NCBI GenBank assembly: GCA_008828725.1
Contig: MEHQ01000533.1
Span: 434,001-498,000 of the forward strand
DNA length: 64,000 bases
Reading direction: 5' to 3'
DNA from: Saccharina japonica
Lineage: Eukaryota > Sar > Phaeophyceae > Laminariales > Laminariaceae
Under the pieces are notes generated by a model. The model saw only the letters and a program-made list of their open reading frames with translations. It did not search any database and was not told the origin of the DNA. Position 1 is the first letter of the stretch; each line of letters opens with the position of its first letter. This document shows, in pieces, positions 1 through 11,739 of the stretch. A program made the position numbers and the translations under genes.

Positions 1-177
1 TATATAAGTACGGAGCTTCGATACCACCCTCGCACACCTGAACAATTCTCTGGATAGATGTACCCTCACCAAAATATTCACCCAGCTGTCGCAAAAAAAC
101 ATCCACCACATATTCCGACCCAACTGTCGCACTCCAAAGCGAACACCTGGCACCAACCGGATGCACCATGTTCCATA

Positions 178-519
178 GATGCTCCGAGTACCTTGGAGTA
201 AAGTAAGGAGTATTGGAGATAAAAACTTCAGGTACTTCGTGTACTCGGAGTATTTCGGGGTTCGATACTGCGGGATACTGCTCGTACTCGGAGTATTTCT
301 GGTATGAATACTCTCGGTACTGCTTGTACTCGGAGTATTTCGGGCTCCGATACTGCGGGTACTCCTTGTACTCCGAGTATTCGGGGCTTCAGTACTTCTC
401 ATACTCCAATTACTCCGAGTATTCAGGCCGCCAGTACTCTAATACTCTTAAGCACTGGGAGTACAAAATGAAATCGATACTCGGTGTATACTCGGAGTGT
501 GAAGTACGTTAGGAGCATC
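178..519. repeat. Short-palindrome array P1, unit 1 (TACTCGGAGTA words)
   Basis: Degenerate copies of the near-palindromic word TACTCGGAGTA fill this block. It opens with GATGCTCCGAGTA and closes with the inverted GGAGCATC, so the whole unit has inverted ends. Open frames across it are by-products of the repeat and are rich in Tyr, Ser and Glu. It looks like a non-autonomous element or satellite; no family is recognised. Confidence 0.7.
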
Positions 520-603
520 TTTGCATCATTTTAAATACTCGGCCGTCAATCTCCCAGGTTTTGGGAGCATGTGACTGGCGTTTATAGCATTTCAAAATTT
601 ACA

Positions 604-936
604 GATGCTCCCATTACCTCAGAGTATAATCAGAGTATCCTCGAGAAACAAATACTTCAGGTACTTTTTGTACTCGCAGTATTTCGGTGTCCAATACTCT
701 CGATACTCGGAGTACTCCGAGTAATTTATATGTTTCTACTCCGAGTACTGCTTGTACTCGAGTATACGTACTGCTCATACTCCCAATACTCGGAGTATTT
801 GGGTCTTCAGTACTGATCATACTCCCAGTACTCCAACTATTTACGCCACCAGTAATATAATACTCTCAGTACTTGGAGTACGAAACATACTCTATACTCC
901 GAGTATACTCGGAGTATCGGGTATACTCGGAGCATC
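604..936. repeat. Short-palindrome array P1, unit 2
   Basis: This is a second block of TACTCGGAGTA words with the same boundaries as unit 1: GATGCTCC at the left and GGAGCATC at the right. An 84 bp spacer without the word separates the two units. The repeated end structure argues that the units are discrete elements and not one continuous satellite. Confidence 0.65.
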
Positions 937-1590
937 TGCACCCTAAACAGTTATCCACAAGACCCGTAGTCGAAGTGAAATACAATCAAGAGAAATCATA
1001 AAAAGAAGCAGTAGATACTCGCCTTCTGGCCCAACGTTCATCGTCGTTTCAGCTCTGCAACTGCTCCATCTAGCGGCGAGTTAGCTCCTCCCAGTTTTTG
1101 TGACGGCGCACGGGCAAGCGTGCGGAGCAAAGAAATGGCGCACGGGCAAGGCCGACCCAGATGGGAGTCGTTCCGTTGCTTTCGAGCAAGCGATACGGGA
1201 ATGGTGACTACCGAGCCGCTCGTTTGAGACCCGGTGATTCCATGCCGTGGCAGCACCTGCCCCCTGCCAATGAATGAACAATGATAAGGGAACGGAAACA
1301 GAGAAACACAAAACCAATGATGGGATTGCGCGGCAAATAGAACAGCAGGGAAAATGATGAACACACGCAGTGGAATATAGGGCATCATTGAAGGTCACAG
1401 TGGTCAGATTCACAGGTATATGGGTGTGGTGTGTGGTTTCCTATACTTGTGTGAGCGGGTCACATGAGGTGAAACCTGGGCGCGTTACACGTCGAAAAAA
1501 TAACCACGCTCAAGCAAGATACAAGTCTGTCATACCAATAGGGCAAGTAAACAAAACTTGTACCGGTAGGCAGACCGAAACTTGCGCACG
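937..1590. other. No supported gene
   Basis: Two overlapping minus-strand frames of 110-116 codons lie at about 1038-1413. They resemble no known protein and show no repeat, domain or splice evidence. I read the stretch as non-coding. Confidence 0.4.
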
Positions 1591-2112
1591 GAAGTATTCG
1601 CCCCGTGGAAAGGCGCAGACCTACAGGGGCCGGGTTGCATTTTCCCTAGCATGAGAGACAGCAACAACGGTTCCAATATGTACGGACCCATGATTGAAGG
1701 GCATGTTTCCGCATGCGAACGCGACAAGCACATCACCTGTCTCCGATAAATGTAACTAACATAAATACACGCAAACAAACGAGAAAATAAACAACTACAA
1801 TAAAACGAACACGGACAGGTGCAACTCCCGCGGCACGGCACACAGACACACCGGGGCCTGGTTGCCGTTTCCCTTTAGCAAAGGATACAGCAACAGTGGC
1901 CCAAACAGGCGCAGACCCAATCGATCAGGGCGTCCCTCCTATCGAATACAAACCTAATATCGAACGAAATAAAAAAGGAAAATGGACTAACAAAACTAAA
2001 AAACATAAACATGTGCCAATCCCGTGTGAAAGCACAGACCTAGAGGGGTCTGGTTGCCGCTTCCCACAGCATGGGGGCCAGAAAAGCGGTCCCAATAGGC
2101 ATAGACGCAAGC
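1590..2112. repeat. Tandem array of ~200 bp units
   Basis: Three diverged copies of a block begin near 1615, 1841 and 2033, spaced about 226 and 192 bp. Each contains CAGACCTA-like, then GGTTGCCGTTTCCC-like, then AGCAACAGCGGTCC-like words, followed by an A-rich spacer. A fourth, more distant copy lies at 2515-2596. Confidence 0.6.
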
Positions 2113-2514
2113 AAATATGTGCCTACACCCTACCTCTCCTACTGTAGAGAAGCAAACAACAACCAAGCCGGCAACGAAACAAGCACAATCAAAGCAATCA
2201 AACCCGAAATATAAAACACACGATGCCGTGTTTGCAGCGAGATAGAGCCACGCGCCGCGATTGCGAGGGATTTAGTACCTTGATAGCAGTGGACGCGGAC
2301 GGATGAGTGACAAATGGATGTCTGGTAATGCAAACATGTGAAACAAAATACGCTTCGTTAGCACGATACCATTGGAAAGGTGAAATACATATACAGCGGA
2401 ACGCGGGGGGTCGGCAAACATAGAAGGCGGTATGTGTGTTAATGCGCGCCATTCACGAGTGTGCCCATGTTTTCACATATCATCATAACAGTTCAGCATA
2501 ATACCCCGCACATG

Positions 2515-2596
2515 CACAGACGTAGAATGACCTGGCTCCTATCTCCCTCCTAGAGGGAGACAGCAACAACGGTCCCCTCATGCTCAGACAGACCCA
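2515..2596. repeat. Outlying copy of the ~200 bp unit
   Basis: The order CACAGAC, CTGGCTCC, GACAGCAACAACGGTCCC and CAGACCCA matches the core of the units at 1.6-2.1 kb. It is about 480 bp from the last array member. Confidence 0.5.
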
Positions 2597-3147
2597 TACA
2601 TCATAGGTGCGGCCAAACATGCGCCAAAAGACCCTACGAGGAACATGAAATGAATCCGGCAGGACGTGGCGCTCGCGCGCTCATTTCAGAAACATGTCGC
2701 GGTGACGAAATCTAAAAATAAACGAGGTCAATTTCAGCTCCGATAAAAGGCGAACAGTTAGTAAAATCAACAGAACGTAACATAATATAGCACACTCAAT
2801 ACCTTAATGAAGAAATAAATCAGTGCCATGAAATTCAACCAGACAAGTCGTATATAAATCCATCAAGTGCGTGGCTAACGATGCACCCACAGCAAAAACC
2901 AAGGAAGATTAAGACGAGCAAACAGTAAAACAAAATGCAAAGGTAACGAGGACGCATGGGGCTATGATATTTGTTTTTTTTTACTCTACCAGAACTCAAC
3001 ACGACTGCCGCAATTCAAAGCGACACAGAGATTGAGTACGTCCAGGCGCGCAATGCCTAGACAATCACAAAACTGGGGCAGGCGTAACGTGATGATATCC
3101 TACCCAGAGAATGGGGTATGTGCCTGTTGGACAGGCACGAACGTAGC
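2597..3147. other. No supported gene
   Basis: I see no repeat or coding signal here apart from a short T-run near 2972. Confidence 0.4.
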
Positions 3148-3257
3148 ACCTTATCGAGAGACTGCTGTGCGACCGCCCATACTTCTTATATTTGGCGCGG
3201 CGACCTTATCGAGAAACTGCTGTGCGACCGTCCATAGTGCTCATATTCGGCGCCGCG
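3148..3257. repeat. 55 bp tandem duplication
   Basis: Two adjacent copies start with ACCTTATCGAGA at 3148 and 3203 and differ at a few positions. The duplication explains part of a 138-codon plus-strand frame (3032-3448), which is therefore not called a gene. Confidence 0.75.
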
Positions 3258-4122
3258 GCCTGTTCGCGCCTTTTGCTGCGTCGGCGTGCTCGTGTCAGCC
3301 ACCGCGCCCTTACAATAGCATACACACGTTGTGTTTTCGAACCCCACGCTACTGTAGCTTAGCTGACATTCCGCGCGCGGTCCCTATTGCTAACCCAGAC
3401 GAACTCACGGTATCAGGTTTCTTCGCAGAACCTACCGGCGGGGAATAGGACAGAATCGCCCGGTTGTAAGTTCTTTCAAATGATCTATCAGTCACGCGAA
3501 TAACCCAAGTAACTCCTGGCCTATTCCAGAGTTTTCCCCCCTTGCTTTCCCGGAATGTTAATGGGAAAATCAGCATCAACAACACGATCCGTGTGAGAGG
3601 TCGCTCGAACCAGAGCTTACCACCAGTTAGGGGTGCAGAGTGAACGGCTGCAGTTGAAGTACGAGCGGAAGCGACCTAAACAAGGATGGTGCCGTGATGT
3701 CAGGTATAATGCAACGCTGTCATATAACTAGCATGTCCCCTTTTTCAACTACGGGAGTACGGCATACAAACCGTTAAGAAAACATGCGAGACAAAGAGCG
3801 CGCACAAGCTTTTGACAATGGTGGATCCGCCCAGGGGAGTTAAACTTGTGCAATCGATTGCTTATCTTCAATGGACCCAACCAATACATGCAAGTCGTGT
3901 TTGTGAACTGGAGTATGTTTGCAACCAGTGATGTTTGCGTATTGCGGTCGTCAAAGGGAACATTTATAAACCACTTTGGTCCAGCCTTGTGTGGTGCCGA
4001 AGACACACATGACCACCAACTGCGGAGGAATAGAGCCATGCTGTCTACGACACCTCCTCGTGCTAGGTAGCGACAGCTCCAGCCCCCCTCCCCGTGTCTG
4101 GAAGTGGCCACACCGGAAATCA
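3258..4122. other. No supported gene
   Basis: Chance frames up to 130 codons occur on both strands (3749-4141 minus, 3846-4070 plus). None has a recognisable domain. Confidence 0.35.
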
Positions 4123-4373
4123 CACGGTAGAGGTGCACCATGAACTTAATGAGGGTGGTATTATACCTTGAGAAGCTCTATACTTCACCCAAAACCTGAT
4201 TTAACTACAGTAGGAGGAAAATAAAATTGTTACCCGACGAGCAATCCCATGGTCCAAATATGGTATGAAACATAGTCCATCAAAGAAAAACCTTCCGTCG
4301 ATTTTGGGGTAAGGAGCCCCCCCATTCGGTTAACAAAAATAGCCAAACCGTGCTACCTCTATCGTAGCATGGG
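4123..4373 (+). mobile_element. MITE family M, copy 1
   Basis: The left end GGTAGAGGTGCACC and the right end GTGCTACCTCTATCGTAGCA are inverted relatives. The interior has the family order: gagaagctctatacttcaccc, AGGAGGAAAATAAAA, CAATCCCATGG, and GGGGTAAGGAGCCC. At least six further copies in this window share that order. No coding capacity was seen, so this is a non-autonomous DNA element. Confidence 0.7.
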
Positions 4374-4379
4374 TCGTTT

Positions 4380-4415
4380 ACAGTAACTACAGTAACTACA
4401 GTAACTACAGTAGCT
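4380..4415. repeat. Nine-base microsatellite (ACAGTAACT)n
   Basis: About four tandem units of ACAGTAACT directly abut the right end of the MITE. Confidence 0.85.
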
Positions 4416-4524
4416 AAACGATTCACCAAACTGCAAGAAAGTACAGACCAGGTGATACAATCCGCGTAACAAGCGATTCTCAGAAGGGTGCTGATCACCC
4501 CTCATGCGACTCGCCGAACGCTTA

Positions 4525-4660
4525 ACGGTGCTTCGTTTTTGGTGCAAGAAAAGTCTGTCTGGTCGGTGAAAAGCTGACGTGCTCCGTCCCGGCGTTGTGG
4601 GGATACGAGGTTCTATGATCGCGCGACTGCGGCCATGCGTGACAATGAGTACGTTCCCGG
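4525..4660 (+). repeat. Dispersed repeat R2, diverged copy
   Basis: The words TTGGTGCAAG, GCTCCGTCCCGGC, GGGATACGAGG and CGACTGCGGCC occur in the same order as in the copies at 24640 and 42361. Confidence 0.55.
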
Positions 4661-5215
4661 CGTCCAATCTCACCTTCATGGGATACAATTCAAGACCGGG
4701 TGCAGCTGGCCAACGTTTTCCATATGCGACTTGACCTCGTCAAGGGCTCCACCTGAGACATGTCGCTTTGAGGCGTTGGAAATCGAGACGGTGCACAAGA
4801 CATGCGGAGAAAACGATAAGCGGCCCGACGATTTTGTTGACAACCGATCACAGTGTAACAGACTAACATTCGTTTGTACCTCAATATACACGCACGGAAA
4901 AATGTTCCGGGTCCGACAAAAAGTTAAGAGCGCGCCCGAGGACCGACTTGAGTGTAATCGCTCCCACGGTGTGCACTCCATAGACATATTATCGGCTGAG
5001 ATTCAGGATTTTAATGTGGAACTCGATATGAGCACGACAAGCCACGAGCGGGAGAGAAAAGTCTTGCCTTTAACTCTTCCAGTACAACCTAACGTATCGC
5101 GGTGCTTGTTATGACAAAACTTGCCGATTTTTCGTCGTGCGTCGACCCAACGGACGCCTACAATAAATTGATGGCGTCATTGCACCAATTTGAAGCTGCG
5201 GGTAGTTATTATTAG
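4635..5215 (+). other. Unrecognised open frame with a possible coding continuation
   Basis: A 159-codon frame (4635-5114) is followed at once, in another frame, by a short stretch reading ADFSSCVDPTDAYNKLMASL, which ends at 5215. That second piece looks protein-like. Its DP.DAY pattern recalls the spacer before the reverse transcriptase of some LINEs, but no catalytic motif is visible and this is only a resemblance. A 103-codon minus-strand frame overlaps it. It could equally be a chance frame. Confidence 0.2.
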
Positions 5216-6805
5216 AAGGGTGAAAGACATGCGATATGTGGTGCGGACAAGTTTAACGGGCACCCTACTAGCCAACTAGACACGCATCGAGTTTATTGCG
5301 GTGTACCTCGCTCAACAATCAACTACAGGCCTCAACGAACCATCCCTTCGCGCCATCTCCTCAGCCCTCTATCAACCTCACCTTGATGTGCTGGCGTTGT
5401 TTCCGAAGGTCTGCGTTTCTCGGGAAGAGTGCACTTTTGTTGAAACCCTAGTGGTTCATAATGGAGCCTCTGGCGAACACTACGGCGTTGAAGATCCCAT
5501 CTATCGCTGAACCAGCCGGGCCACCTTCATTGCCGTGAAGCAGGGCCGGACAGAGACAAGGGCGTCATATACACGTGCTCTAACCTCCTATTTTGACTGG
5601 CTTGAGTAGCTGTACATAAAAACATGATTACAACAGTTGTACGGCAATACGAACAGTGGACAACCGTACACAGTGAGGAGCAGCTGCAGTAGCTAACAAT
5701 AATGAAACAGCTACTACTGCCTGTACAGCACCAACTCCAGCTTTTGCAGCTGCCACTGCTGCTTCAATTTTGCGTTGACATATTTTCACGAACGCCGTCA
5801 TCTGTGGCCAGCCGCCCCCCAGGTACTTCGCACGAGTATTATATGCCGCCTACCTGGTACGTGCGTACATGATGTGTCTGTAGTCCAGCAGTATGTACAG
5901 TAGATAGCCGTAAACCATAGCAGCTGTAGCAGCAGCAGGGATCTCAATGAATCGGCATATTATAGCTCGCACAACAGTTGTGTACCTGGGTTACTGCTGG
6001 CGTCTGCTGGGCCGTACCGGTACAGACGGGGGGGGTGTTGTCCAACAATACTTATGTACTGCTGTAGACCACCAACAGCCGCAGTTGATGCAGCCAAGGC
6101 AAGCAGCACAGCTCCTACTACCGGCAGCAGCAATCGCAGTGTTTCCGTCTACTGCTGCTGCTGGTGGTGGTTCATGGATAGCATTGCCGTTGCCGTTCCT
6201 ACTACCTTGGCTGCAACACGACTGGTAACTGCTGTTTGCTCTGAACGTCATCATGCACCCACTGCTTGTAGCTTGCATCCCCTACAAACGCACCTATAAC
6301 GCATCGAAACGACGAGTACGAGACAACGACACTCAACCCATAAATCAAATAAGGCTCCTGCATATGGAGCACGGCCCAACTCACGCTGATTGAACATGGT
6401 GCGGGTTTTACTGTTCCGTGGCCTTGCAGCTGCGTGTACAGCACGGGACAAGTACTCGCCCGCTCGGGTCAAGGCCGGTGTTTTGGCTTGCTTCCGGTGT
6501 GCTGGTTGTCGAAGCAACAGGTCGTCCTCATCACAAAAATGGGCTCATGGAAGCCCAGGGGTGCGTGCAGAAGGAGCCCCAGTTCATGAGAGTTTAGGGT
6601 TGTGTGTAGACGGAGATGCGGGTGTGTGAAATGCCGGGTGTTTGCGCGTGAAACTCGTTGCAATCGGCCGTGCGGCGCGATGCCAAAAGTGCGGCGCGAT
6701 GCTATGCAAATACCGTCTCCTGATTGGCCAATGCTATGCAAAATTGGGTTTCCATCTGGGTGCATTACGATGCTCAACAAATCGAGCGTATCATTGGTGA
6801 TCTGG
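5216..6805. other. CAG/CTG-rich stretch, no supported gene
   Basis: From about 5620 to 6240 the sequence is dense in CAG, CTG and GCTGTA words, giving Ala, Gln and Leu-rich frames on both strands. No domain, splice pair or conserved copy supports a gene. Confidence 0.4.
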
Positions 6806-6823
6806 CCCTAACCCTAACCCTAA
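6806..6823 (-). repeat. Interstitial telomere-like tract (CCCTAA)3
   Basis: There are three exact CCCTAA units on the plus strand (TTAGGG on the minus strand). The similar words GATCTGGCCC occur before and after it (near 6799 and 6840), so it may be the centre of a small element. It is not chromosome-terminal here. Confidence 0.8.
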
Positions 6824-7401
6824 GCAAATGAAAGCTAGCAGATCTGGCCCGGTGTATAGCAGACTCGCACTACGCTTTGCTTGGCCACGTAGGACGATAC
6901 GGACGGTCGAACTAGAGGCCCAGGTCCCAATATTTCCCCTATCCCCGTATCATGATGACGCAATCCGAGTAAAATGCAAACCCCCAGGTATTGAATCACA
7001 ACAGTGGTCGCACTTACAGTGCCACAAAGAGCACGTCCAACTTAGAGAGAGGATTACGAGTACATCGACTCAAGACACCCTCGGTATCGGAGCCTGAGGT
7101 AAGAATGAGAACTCTAGCGTACGCTTTGGGGCCACCAATTGCCTTCGAGTTTGGCCGACTTTTGCGCCAGTACGTATCATACAGTAAAACCAAAACAAGC
7201 GGTGCTCTCTGCCCACAGGTTGTGTTTCGATAAGAGGGCACCGGGGGTGGTATGCTGTTCGAATCCGGCCGTCGCAGACGGCATCGAGTGTGGCCATGCG
7301 AACGTGTACCGCGTATAAGAACCCACACTAATGCCCAATGATGATATTTACAGCTTGTAGATTGACGGTCCAAATCATTACCGGGTGCCAGCTACGATAC
7401 C
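6824..7401. other. No supported gene
   Basis: Overlapping short frames occur on both strands. No repeat family was recognised. Confidence 0.35.
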
Positions 7402-7741
7402 TGTTGTTGTTGTTGTTTTTTTTTTTTTCCCATCCCATTCATTATCTTCGCACTTCCGTCTTTCTCCCTCCCTGCGTAGTCGTAACTCAGATCCGAGGTC
7501 ACAAAGTAGGCTCCTCTGCCTCCTCCCCCACTACGGTTCTTGCCTTGGTTTTTATCGCGAGAAGATTTCAGCACTTTCTTCCCTCGTCAACTTTCGTCGA
7601 ATTTTGCTTACCCACGCTATAGTATGCGCTCTCGACAGCAGTCGGTGTCATTTGAGAACAAAAACCTCCATGGGGAGAATCGAACCCTCGACATCCGGCC
7701 CTACAGGCTTCGTGGCTACCAGTTAGACCACCGGGGCGACC
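7402..7741 (-). mobile_element. tRNA-derived SINE, copy 1
   Basis: On the minus strand a tRNA-like head (7741 to 7668) carries an A box, TGGTCTAACTGG, and a perfect B box, GGTTCGATTC. A body of ~260 bp follows, then an A-run with CAA repeats (plus-strand GTT repeats and T-run at 7402-7430). The head does not form a good acceptor stem, so it is not a functional tRNA. The body matches the copies at 27243-27574 and 25945-26110. Confidence 0.8.
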
Positions 7742-7785
7742 GGCTACCGTATACGTACACGAGGCTCTACTCGTATACCCACCAG

Positions 7786-7847
7786 GTATCTGGTGCGTAC
7801 AAAACAACGTACCTGGTATCTGGTGCGTACAAAACAACGTACCTGGT
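7786..7847. repeat. 30 bp tandem repeat
   Basis: Two exact units begin GTATCTGGTGCGTAC at 7786 and 7816, with a partial third. They lie just outside the SINE head. Confidence 0.85.
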
Positions 7848-8331
7848 ACCTGCTACGACGGACCTCTCTGGACGGAACTGTACAGGACGTGCGCTCTTCA
7901 TGCTACTAGTATTTGAATCGTCCTTAGTTTTTTTACCACACTTGCATCTGGTGTGTAGATTCGTTCAGGCGGCATGAATGGCGACTCTTCTATATACAGA
8001 CTCACCTGGAGGTGCTGTACTGTATGTAGTACAAAGTGGACAGGCGTATTATCATACAACCAGTTTGATATTCGGCGCCAGTAACAGTAGCTCTGAGTGC
8101 GCCAGCCGATCAGATTACAGTCGGATTACAGAGTGTTTCCAGTTCGTCGACGTTCGCCTTGTCCTGTACCCGGTTCCGGTTACCTCGTACGAGTAGCTAT
8201 ACTTCGAAAATGAGCTATAATGGGTTTGACATGCTGTACAAGATAATTTCGAGCAGGATACTGCTGCAGTGAAGAACGCGTACACCTAGCAGCAGCAGGG
8301 CAATGGACTATGCTGATACATAACTACAGCA
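7848..8331. other. No supported gene
   Basis: A 145-codon plus-strand frame ends at 7977, but its start overlaps the SINE, so it is an artefact. Nothing else was recognised. Confidence 0.35.
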
Positions 8332-8407
8332 AGTACGTGTAGTCCAGTGCCAACATGTATTGTACAGCGAGTACGTCTAATCCAGTGCCAACATGTAGTG
8401 TACACCG
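8332..8407. repeat. 38 bp tandem repeat
   Basis: Two copies of a unit start AGTACGTGTAGTCCAGTGCC and AGTACGTCTAATCCAGTGCC. A GTAC-rich stretch surrounds them. Confidence 0.75.
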
Positions 8408-8609
8408 TGCGCGTTGTCAGCATCAAGTAATGCATGGTACACCGATGCATCAGTGTATGCTGTGTCTAAATGTTTGGATACGCCGGTATCGCCCAGAACC
8501 TCGACGATCGCAATGCTTTAATACGAGCCAATACGAGTTTCTAAGCTTCACGGCAATATGAAAACGATACCCCTTTCGGACTGGCTGAAGCCAAGTTCGT
8601 GAAAGGGCA

Positions 8610-9401
8610 ATAACCAAAAACGGGTATACCCGGTCGGTTTTCACTCAAAAACGGGTACATGCTGGAAATCAAGTAAAAAACACGCCCAGCGAGCCACGTG
8701 ATTGGCCAAAAACAAGTTGTACCTATTTTTGAGAGATAGTGTGCCGGGTACAACTGTAAATGTCTATTATGCTCGGCTTTCAACCGTTTTTGGTTATTTA
8801 TTGCGGTTAACCACTTGCCTACAGTGTACCTCGCTCTCGCTGCATGGGCGACCGCTCTTTCGTTGTTTCGTTTCCTTTCAAGCTTTTTCACAATCCACTT
8901 AAACTCTATTCCACCATTTTACGCACCTGGGTACGTAGTACGTACGTCTTCAGAGTCATATATACGACCATCCACCTAATATACTGTTGTAGCACAGCAG
9001 TATCAACATACCTGGTATCTATGGGTGATGACCCTATAAACAATTTTTTTTTATGGGGTCATCACCCATAGCCTGGTATCTATATAGGGTGTATTTCAGG
9101 TACACGCTGAGACCAAGTCAAACACAAATGCTTGCCGCCAGAGCCCCCTGCGTCTAAACACCCCTGACCCTGCTCCCGACCCCACCCGGACCTGAACCCT
9201 CCAAGCATAATCCGGACACGTCCAAGGGTATAGTTAGGCGCCGACAAGTGTGCCTGGTTATCACTACCCCTCAAAAACGGGCACGATGTGATTTTGCCCA
9301 ATCTACCCCGTGATGGCTCGTGGGATGTGGTGTTTTGACTCGATTCCATCATGTACCCGTTTTTGACTCAAACCGGCGCGGGTGTACTCGTTTTTGGTTA
9401 T
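8610..9401. mobile_element. 792 bp element with 52 bp terminal inverted repeats
   Basis: The left end (8610-8661) starts ATAACCAAAAACGGGTATAC and ends ACGGGTACATG. The reverse complement of 9350-9401 starts ATAACCAAAAACGAGTACAC and ends identically. There is no transposase frame, so this is a non-autonomous DNA transposon of unassigned superfamily. The word TTTTTGGTTATTTA also occurs internally near 8789. A small hairpin element (9019-9071) sits inside. Confidence 0.8.
9019..9071. mobile_element. Small hairpin element flanked by a 12 bp direct repeat
   Basis: The arms CTATGGGTGATGACCC and GGGGTCATCACCCATAG enclose an A/T loop. The direct repeat CCTGGTATCTAT lies at 9011-9022 and 9072-9083. 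It may be a nested insertion with a target duplication or a replication-slippage product. Confidence 0.65.
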
Positions 9402-9518
9402 TTACCTTTGTGAAACGTATGACGTTCACAACAGCAGGTACACCGTTTAGTGACTGTTTTACAAGCTCGCGGGTTTGAAATTGCAACCCCGTCCGAGCGA
9501 AATGTACACGGATCTACA

Positions 9519-9659
9519 TTTTTTTACTCTTTCGTGGTTCATGTCGCGACACGTGCCGCGGCATTTCGCGACATGCCGCGGCACGTAGGGTTAGGGTTCG
9601 GTTTGGGTTAGCGCCACTCGCCGCGACACGCGTCACGACACGTGCAACGAAAAAGTCAA
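9519..9659. repeat. Palindromic-word element P3 with TTAGGG-like centre, copy 1
   Basis: The ends are inverted: TTTTTACTCTTTCGTGG on the left and ACGAAAAAGTCAA on the right. Inside are GTCGCGAC, GCCGCGGC and ACACGTG words. The centre is a degenerate telomere-like tract, TAGGGTTAGGGTTCGG, after which the words recur in inverted form. The block and its left flank (CACGGATCTACATT) match 49113-49358. Confidence 0.75.
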
Positions 9660-11739
9660 CCTCCCAAACACGGAGGCTAAGGGGGACAGCTTACGTGTAG
9701 GCGTGTACTATGCTGCAGATATTGCTACAGTCCTGCTGATGGTTTGCGTGTTTTTGTGTGGTTGCTGTTGCTACTGCTGTGTTGCTTTTGGTTGTAGCGA
9801 GCTGGCTGTCACTGCTTTACTAAAGCGACAACAAACAGCAAAATAGCACTAGCCCTGGACCACACGAAGAGAGCGCAGCTGTACGCCGCGGCGAGATGGC
9901 TCTCGGTGACCGCTGCTCTGTTCCTTCTGCGCTGGTTATTTTGCTGCGGTGATGTTGTTGCTTCTGCGTTTGCTGCTGCGTTTGTGCTGCTGGCATTGCT
10001 GTGTTGCATGTTTGTAGGTACCCCTTTAAAGCTCACCCAAATTATTTCTTAGGAAACCGATCCCATGGAGCGACGACACACACCGGCGCAGCACCAGAGC
10101 TGGTCAACAGCGAAATAACTCAGCTGTGCTGCTGGTACGTGCCTGCTGCTGGTGCATTGATTTTCGTTGATCACAGACTACGTCAGCTGTTTTCGGAAGG
10201 AGATAGCAACAAATCCTTATAACTGACGTCTACATTACGAGCGCACTGAATATGATGGCAGTTACAAGAATCTTGCTTTGCCAGTTCCTAGCGACAGCTG
10301 CACTGCCTTCCCAGCTACCACCGTTCCGTACGGCAATCGCTGTGGCGTGCGGGTACCGGTTGCCTGGTATACAATTTCCTATGTAAAAACTAAAATAGGG
10401 TTTATTTGAAAAATAGGTATTATCCACCAAGTACCCACAGTAGTCGACAGTAAACAATTATCTCGCAGTACGCCTACGCTACTGTATACTCAATTTACTT
10501 GGTACTCGATCCTTGATGACGATTTCTGCCTACAACCCCCTGGATATCAGTAGTTCCAATGACACTACGATAAAAGCAGTGCTTCAGTGCACGTTGTTCC
10601 CGCTTTTGGTATGGGCAGTCGTTCCCCGCAGCGTCCTAGTTTCGCGCACTGCCATAGTTTCGTATGGAGTGACGCTTAAAACTCCGAAAATGCTGTGTGG
10701 TTATCATATCGTTTGATATAGGGGTGCTTAGTTTTTCACTGTATCCTGCAGTATTATGCAATTGGTCGGTTTAAGAGGGACCCACAAGCGTGCGATGGTG
10801 CGTACGGGGTGAATAACCCTTGCCCCGCCTTCTCTGCAGTTTGTACCCTCTGCTCCGCGACGTGTACTTGTACCTGGCAATGTATTCCAGAAAAACTTCC
10901 TCCCAATTCGCGATTTTGGCCACCCCTGTTTCCTCTGGTGTGTTTGCCTGTCACACAACGCTCCTGGCTCCCACGATGGTGGGCCCAGCACATCAAAACC
11001 CAAATATGTCCGTTTAATTTCTGCATCACCATAATTTTTTTCGCACGGTGTTTGGGTTTGGCACTGGGGTGCGCTAATGAGTATGCACATTCTTTGAACG
11101 ATGGCACCCGCTTTCGATTCTTGAAGCGTTTCCCGCCGCCGGATATTCCCCCGTAAGCTACAGTATGTTTTTCGGGTAGCTTACAGTGACAATGGCAATG
11201 TGATGTAAGTATAATACTCTTGGTGTTTACATGTGAGGATCAGTGCGTATGTTGGTAGTGAGTACAGCACTACTTCACGGAATGCCGTAGGCCTAGACTC
11301 TCTTCACGGGGTACATCGAGGTGTCTCAAACTATATTCCCTATATCGTATTCACAGTGGCTCAGAGTACCTTACGACCATCGTGCTGTACTGGGTACTTG
11401 TAAAATCGAAAAGTAGCACCGCGCAAATACAGTGATACTGTAGGACTGGTTGTAGTTCGTTGTATACTATCATCATCAATTCAAGCTAAAACAAAGACAA
11501 CCAAAACCGGTAGGTGAACCCCTTGCACAAGGTCAACAAATTTCGTTCCCAAGTTATTTGGTATTCACTTTCCGTTGTGTTATCCTGTGGCTGCCCGACA
11601 ATCCTTGTACTTTGAAGGTTGAGCCATACGCGTGTACTCGTGCCTGTGTAGCAGTTCGGTACCCCGGTATGCGAGGATTATTCACCTCTCTACGTAGATG
11701 CTTGAGCACCAATTTTTTGTTATATTGGTTCGCTGTCTA
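9660..11739. other. No supported gene
   Basis: CTG/GCTG-rich sequence fills 9715-10010. Overlapping frames of 115-120 codons on both strands at 10728-11156 have no recognisable domain. No repeat family was recognised. Confidence 0.35.

Noticed and set aside
213-512. 99-codon Tyr/Ser-rich frame
   Set aside because: It is translation of the TACTCGGAGTA repeat and not a gene.
6806-6823. Chromosome end
   Set aside because: There are only three CCCTAA units, with ordinary sequence continuing on both sides.
7668-7741. Functional tRNA gene
   Set aside because: A and B boxes are good, but the acceptor stem does not pair and a SINE body and tail follow. It is a SINE head.
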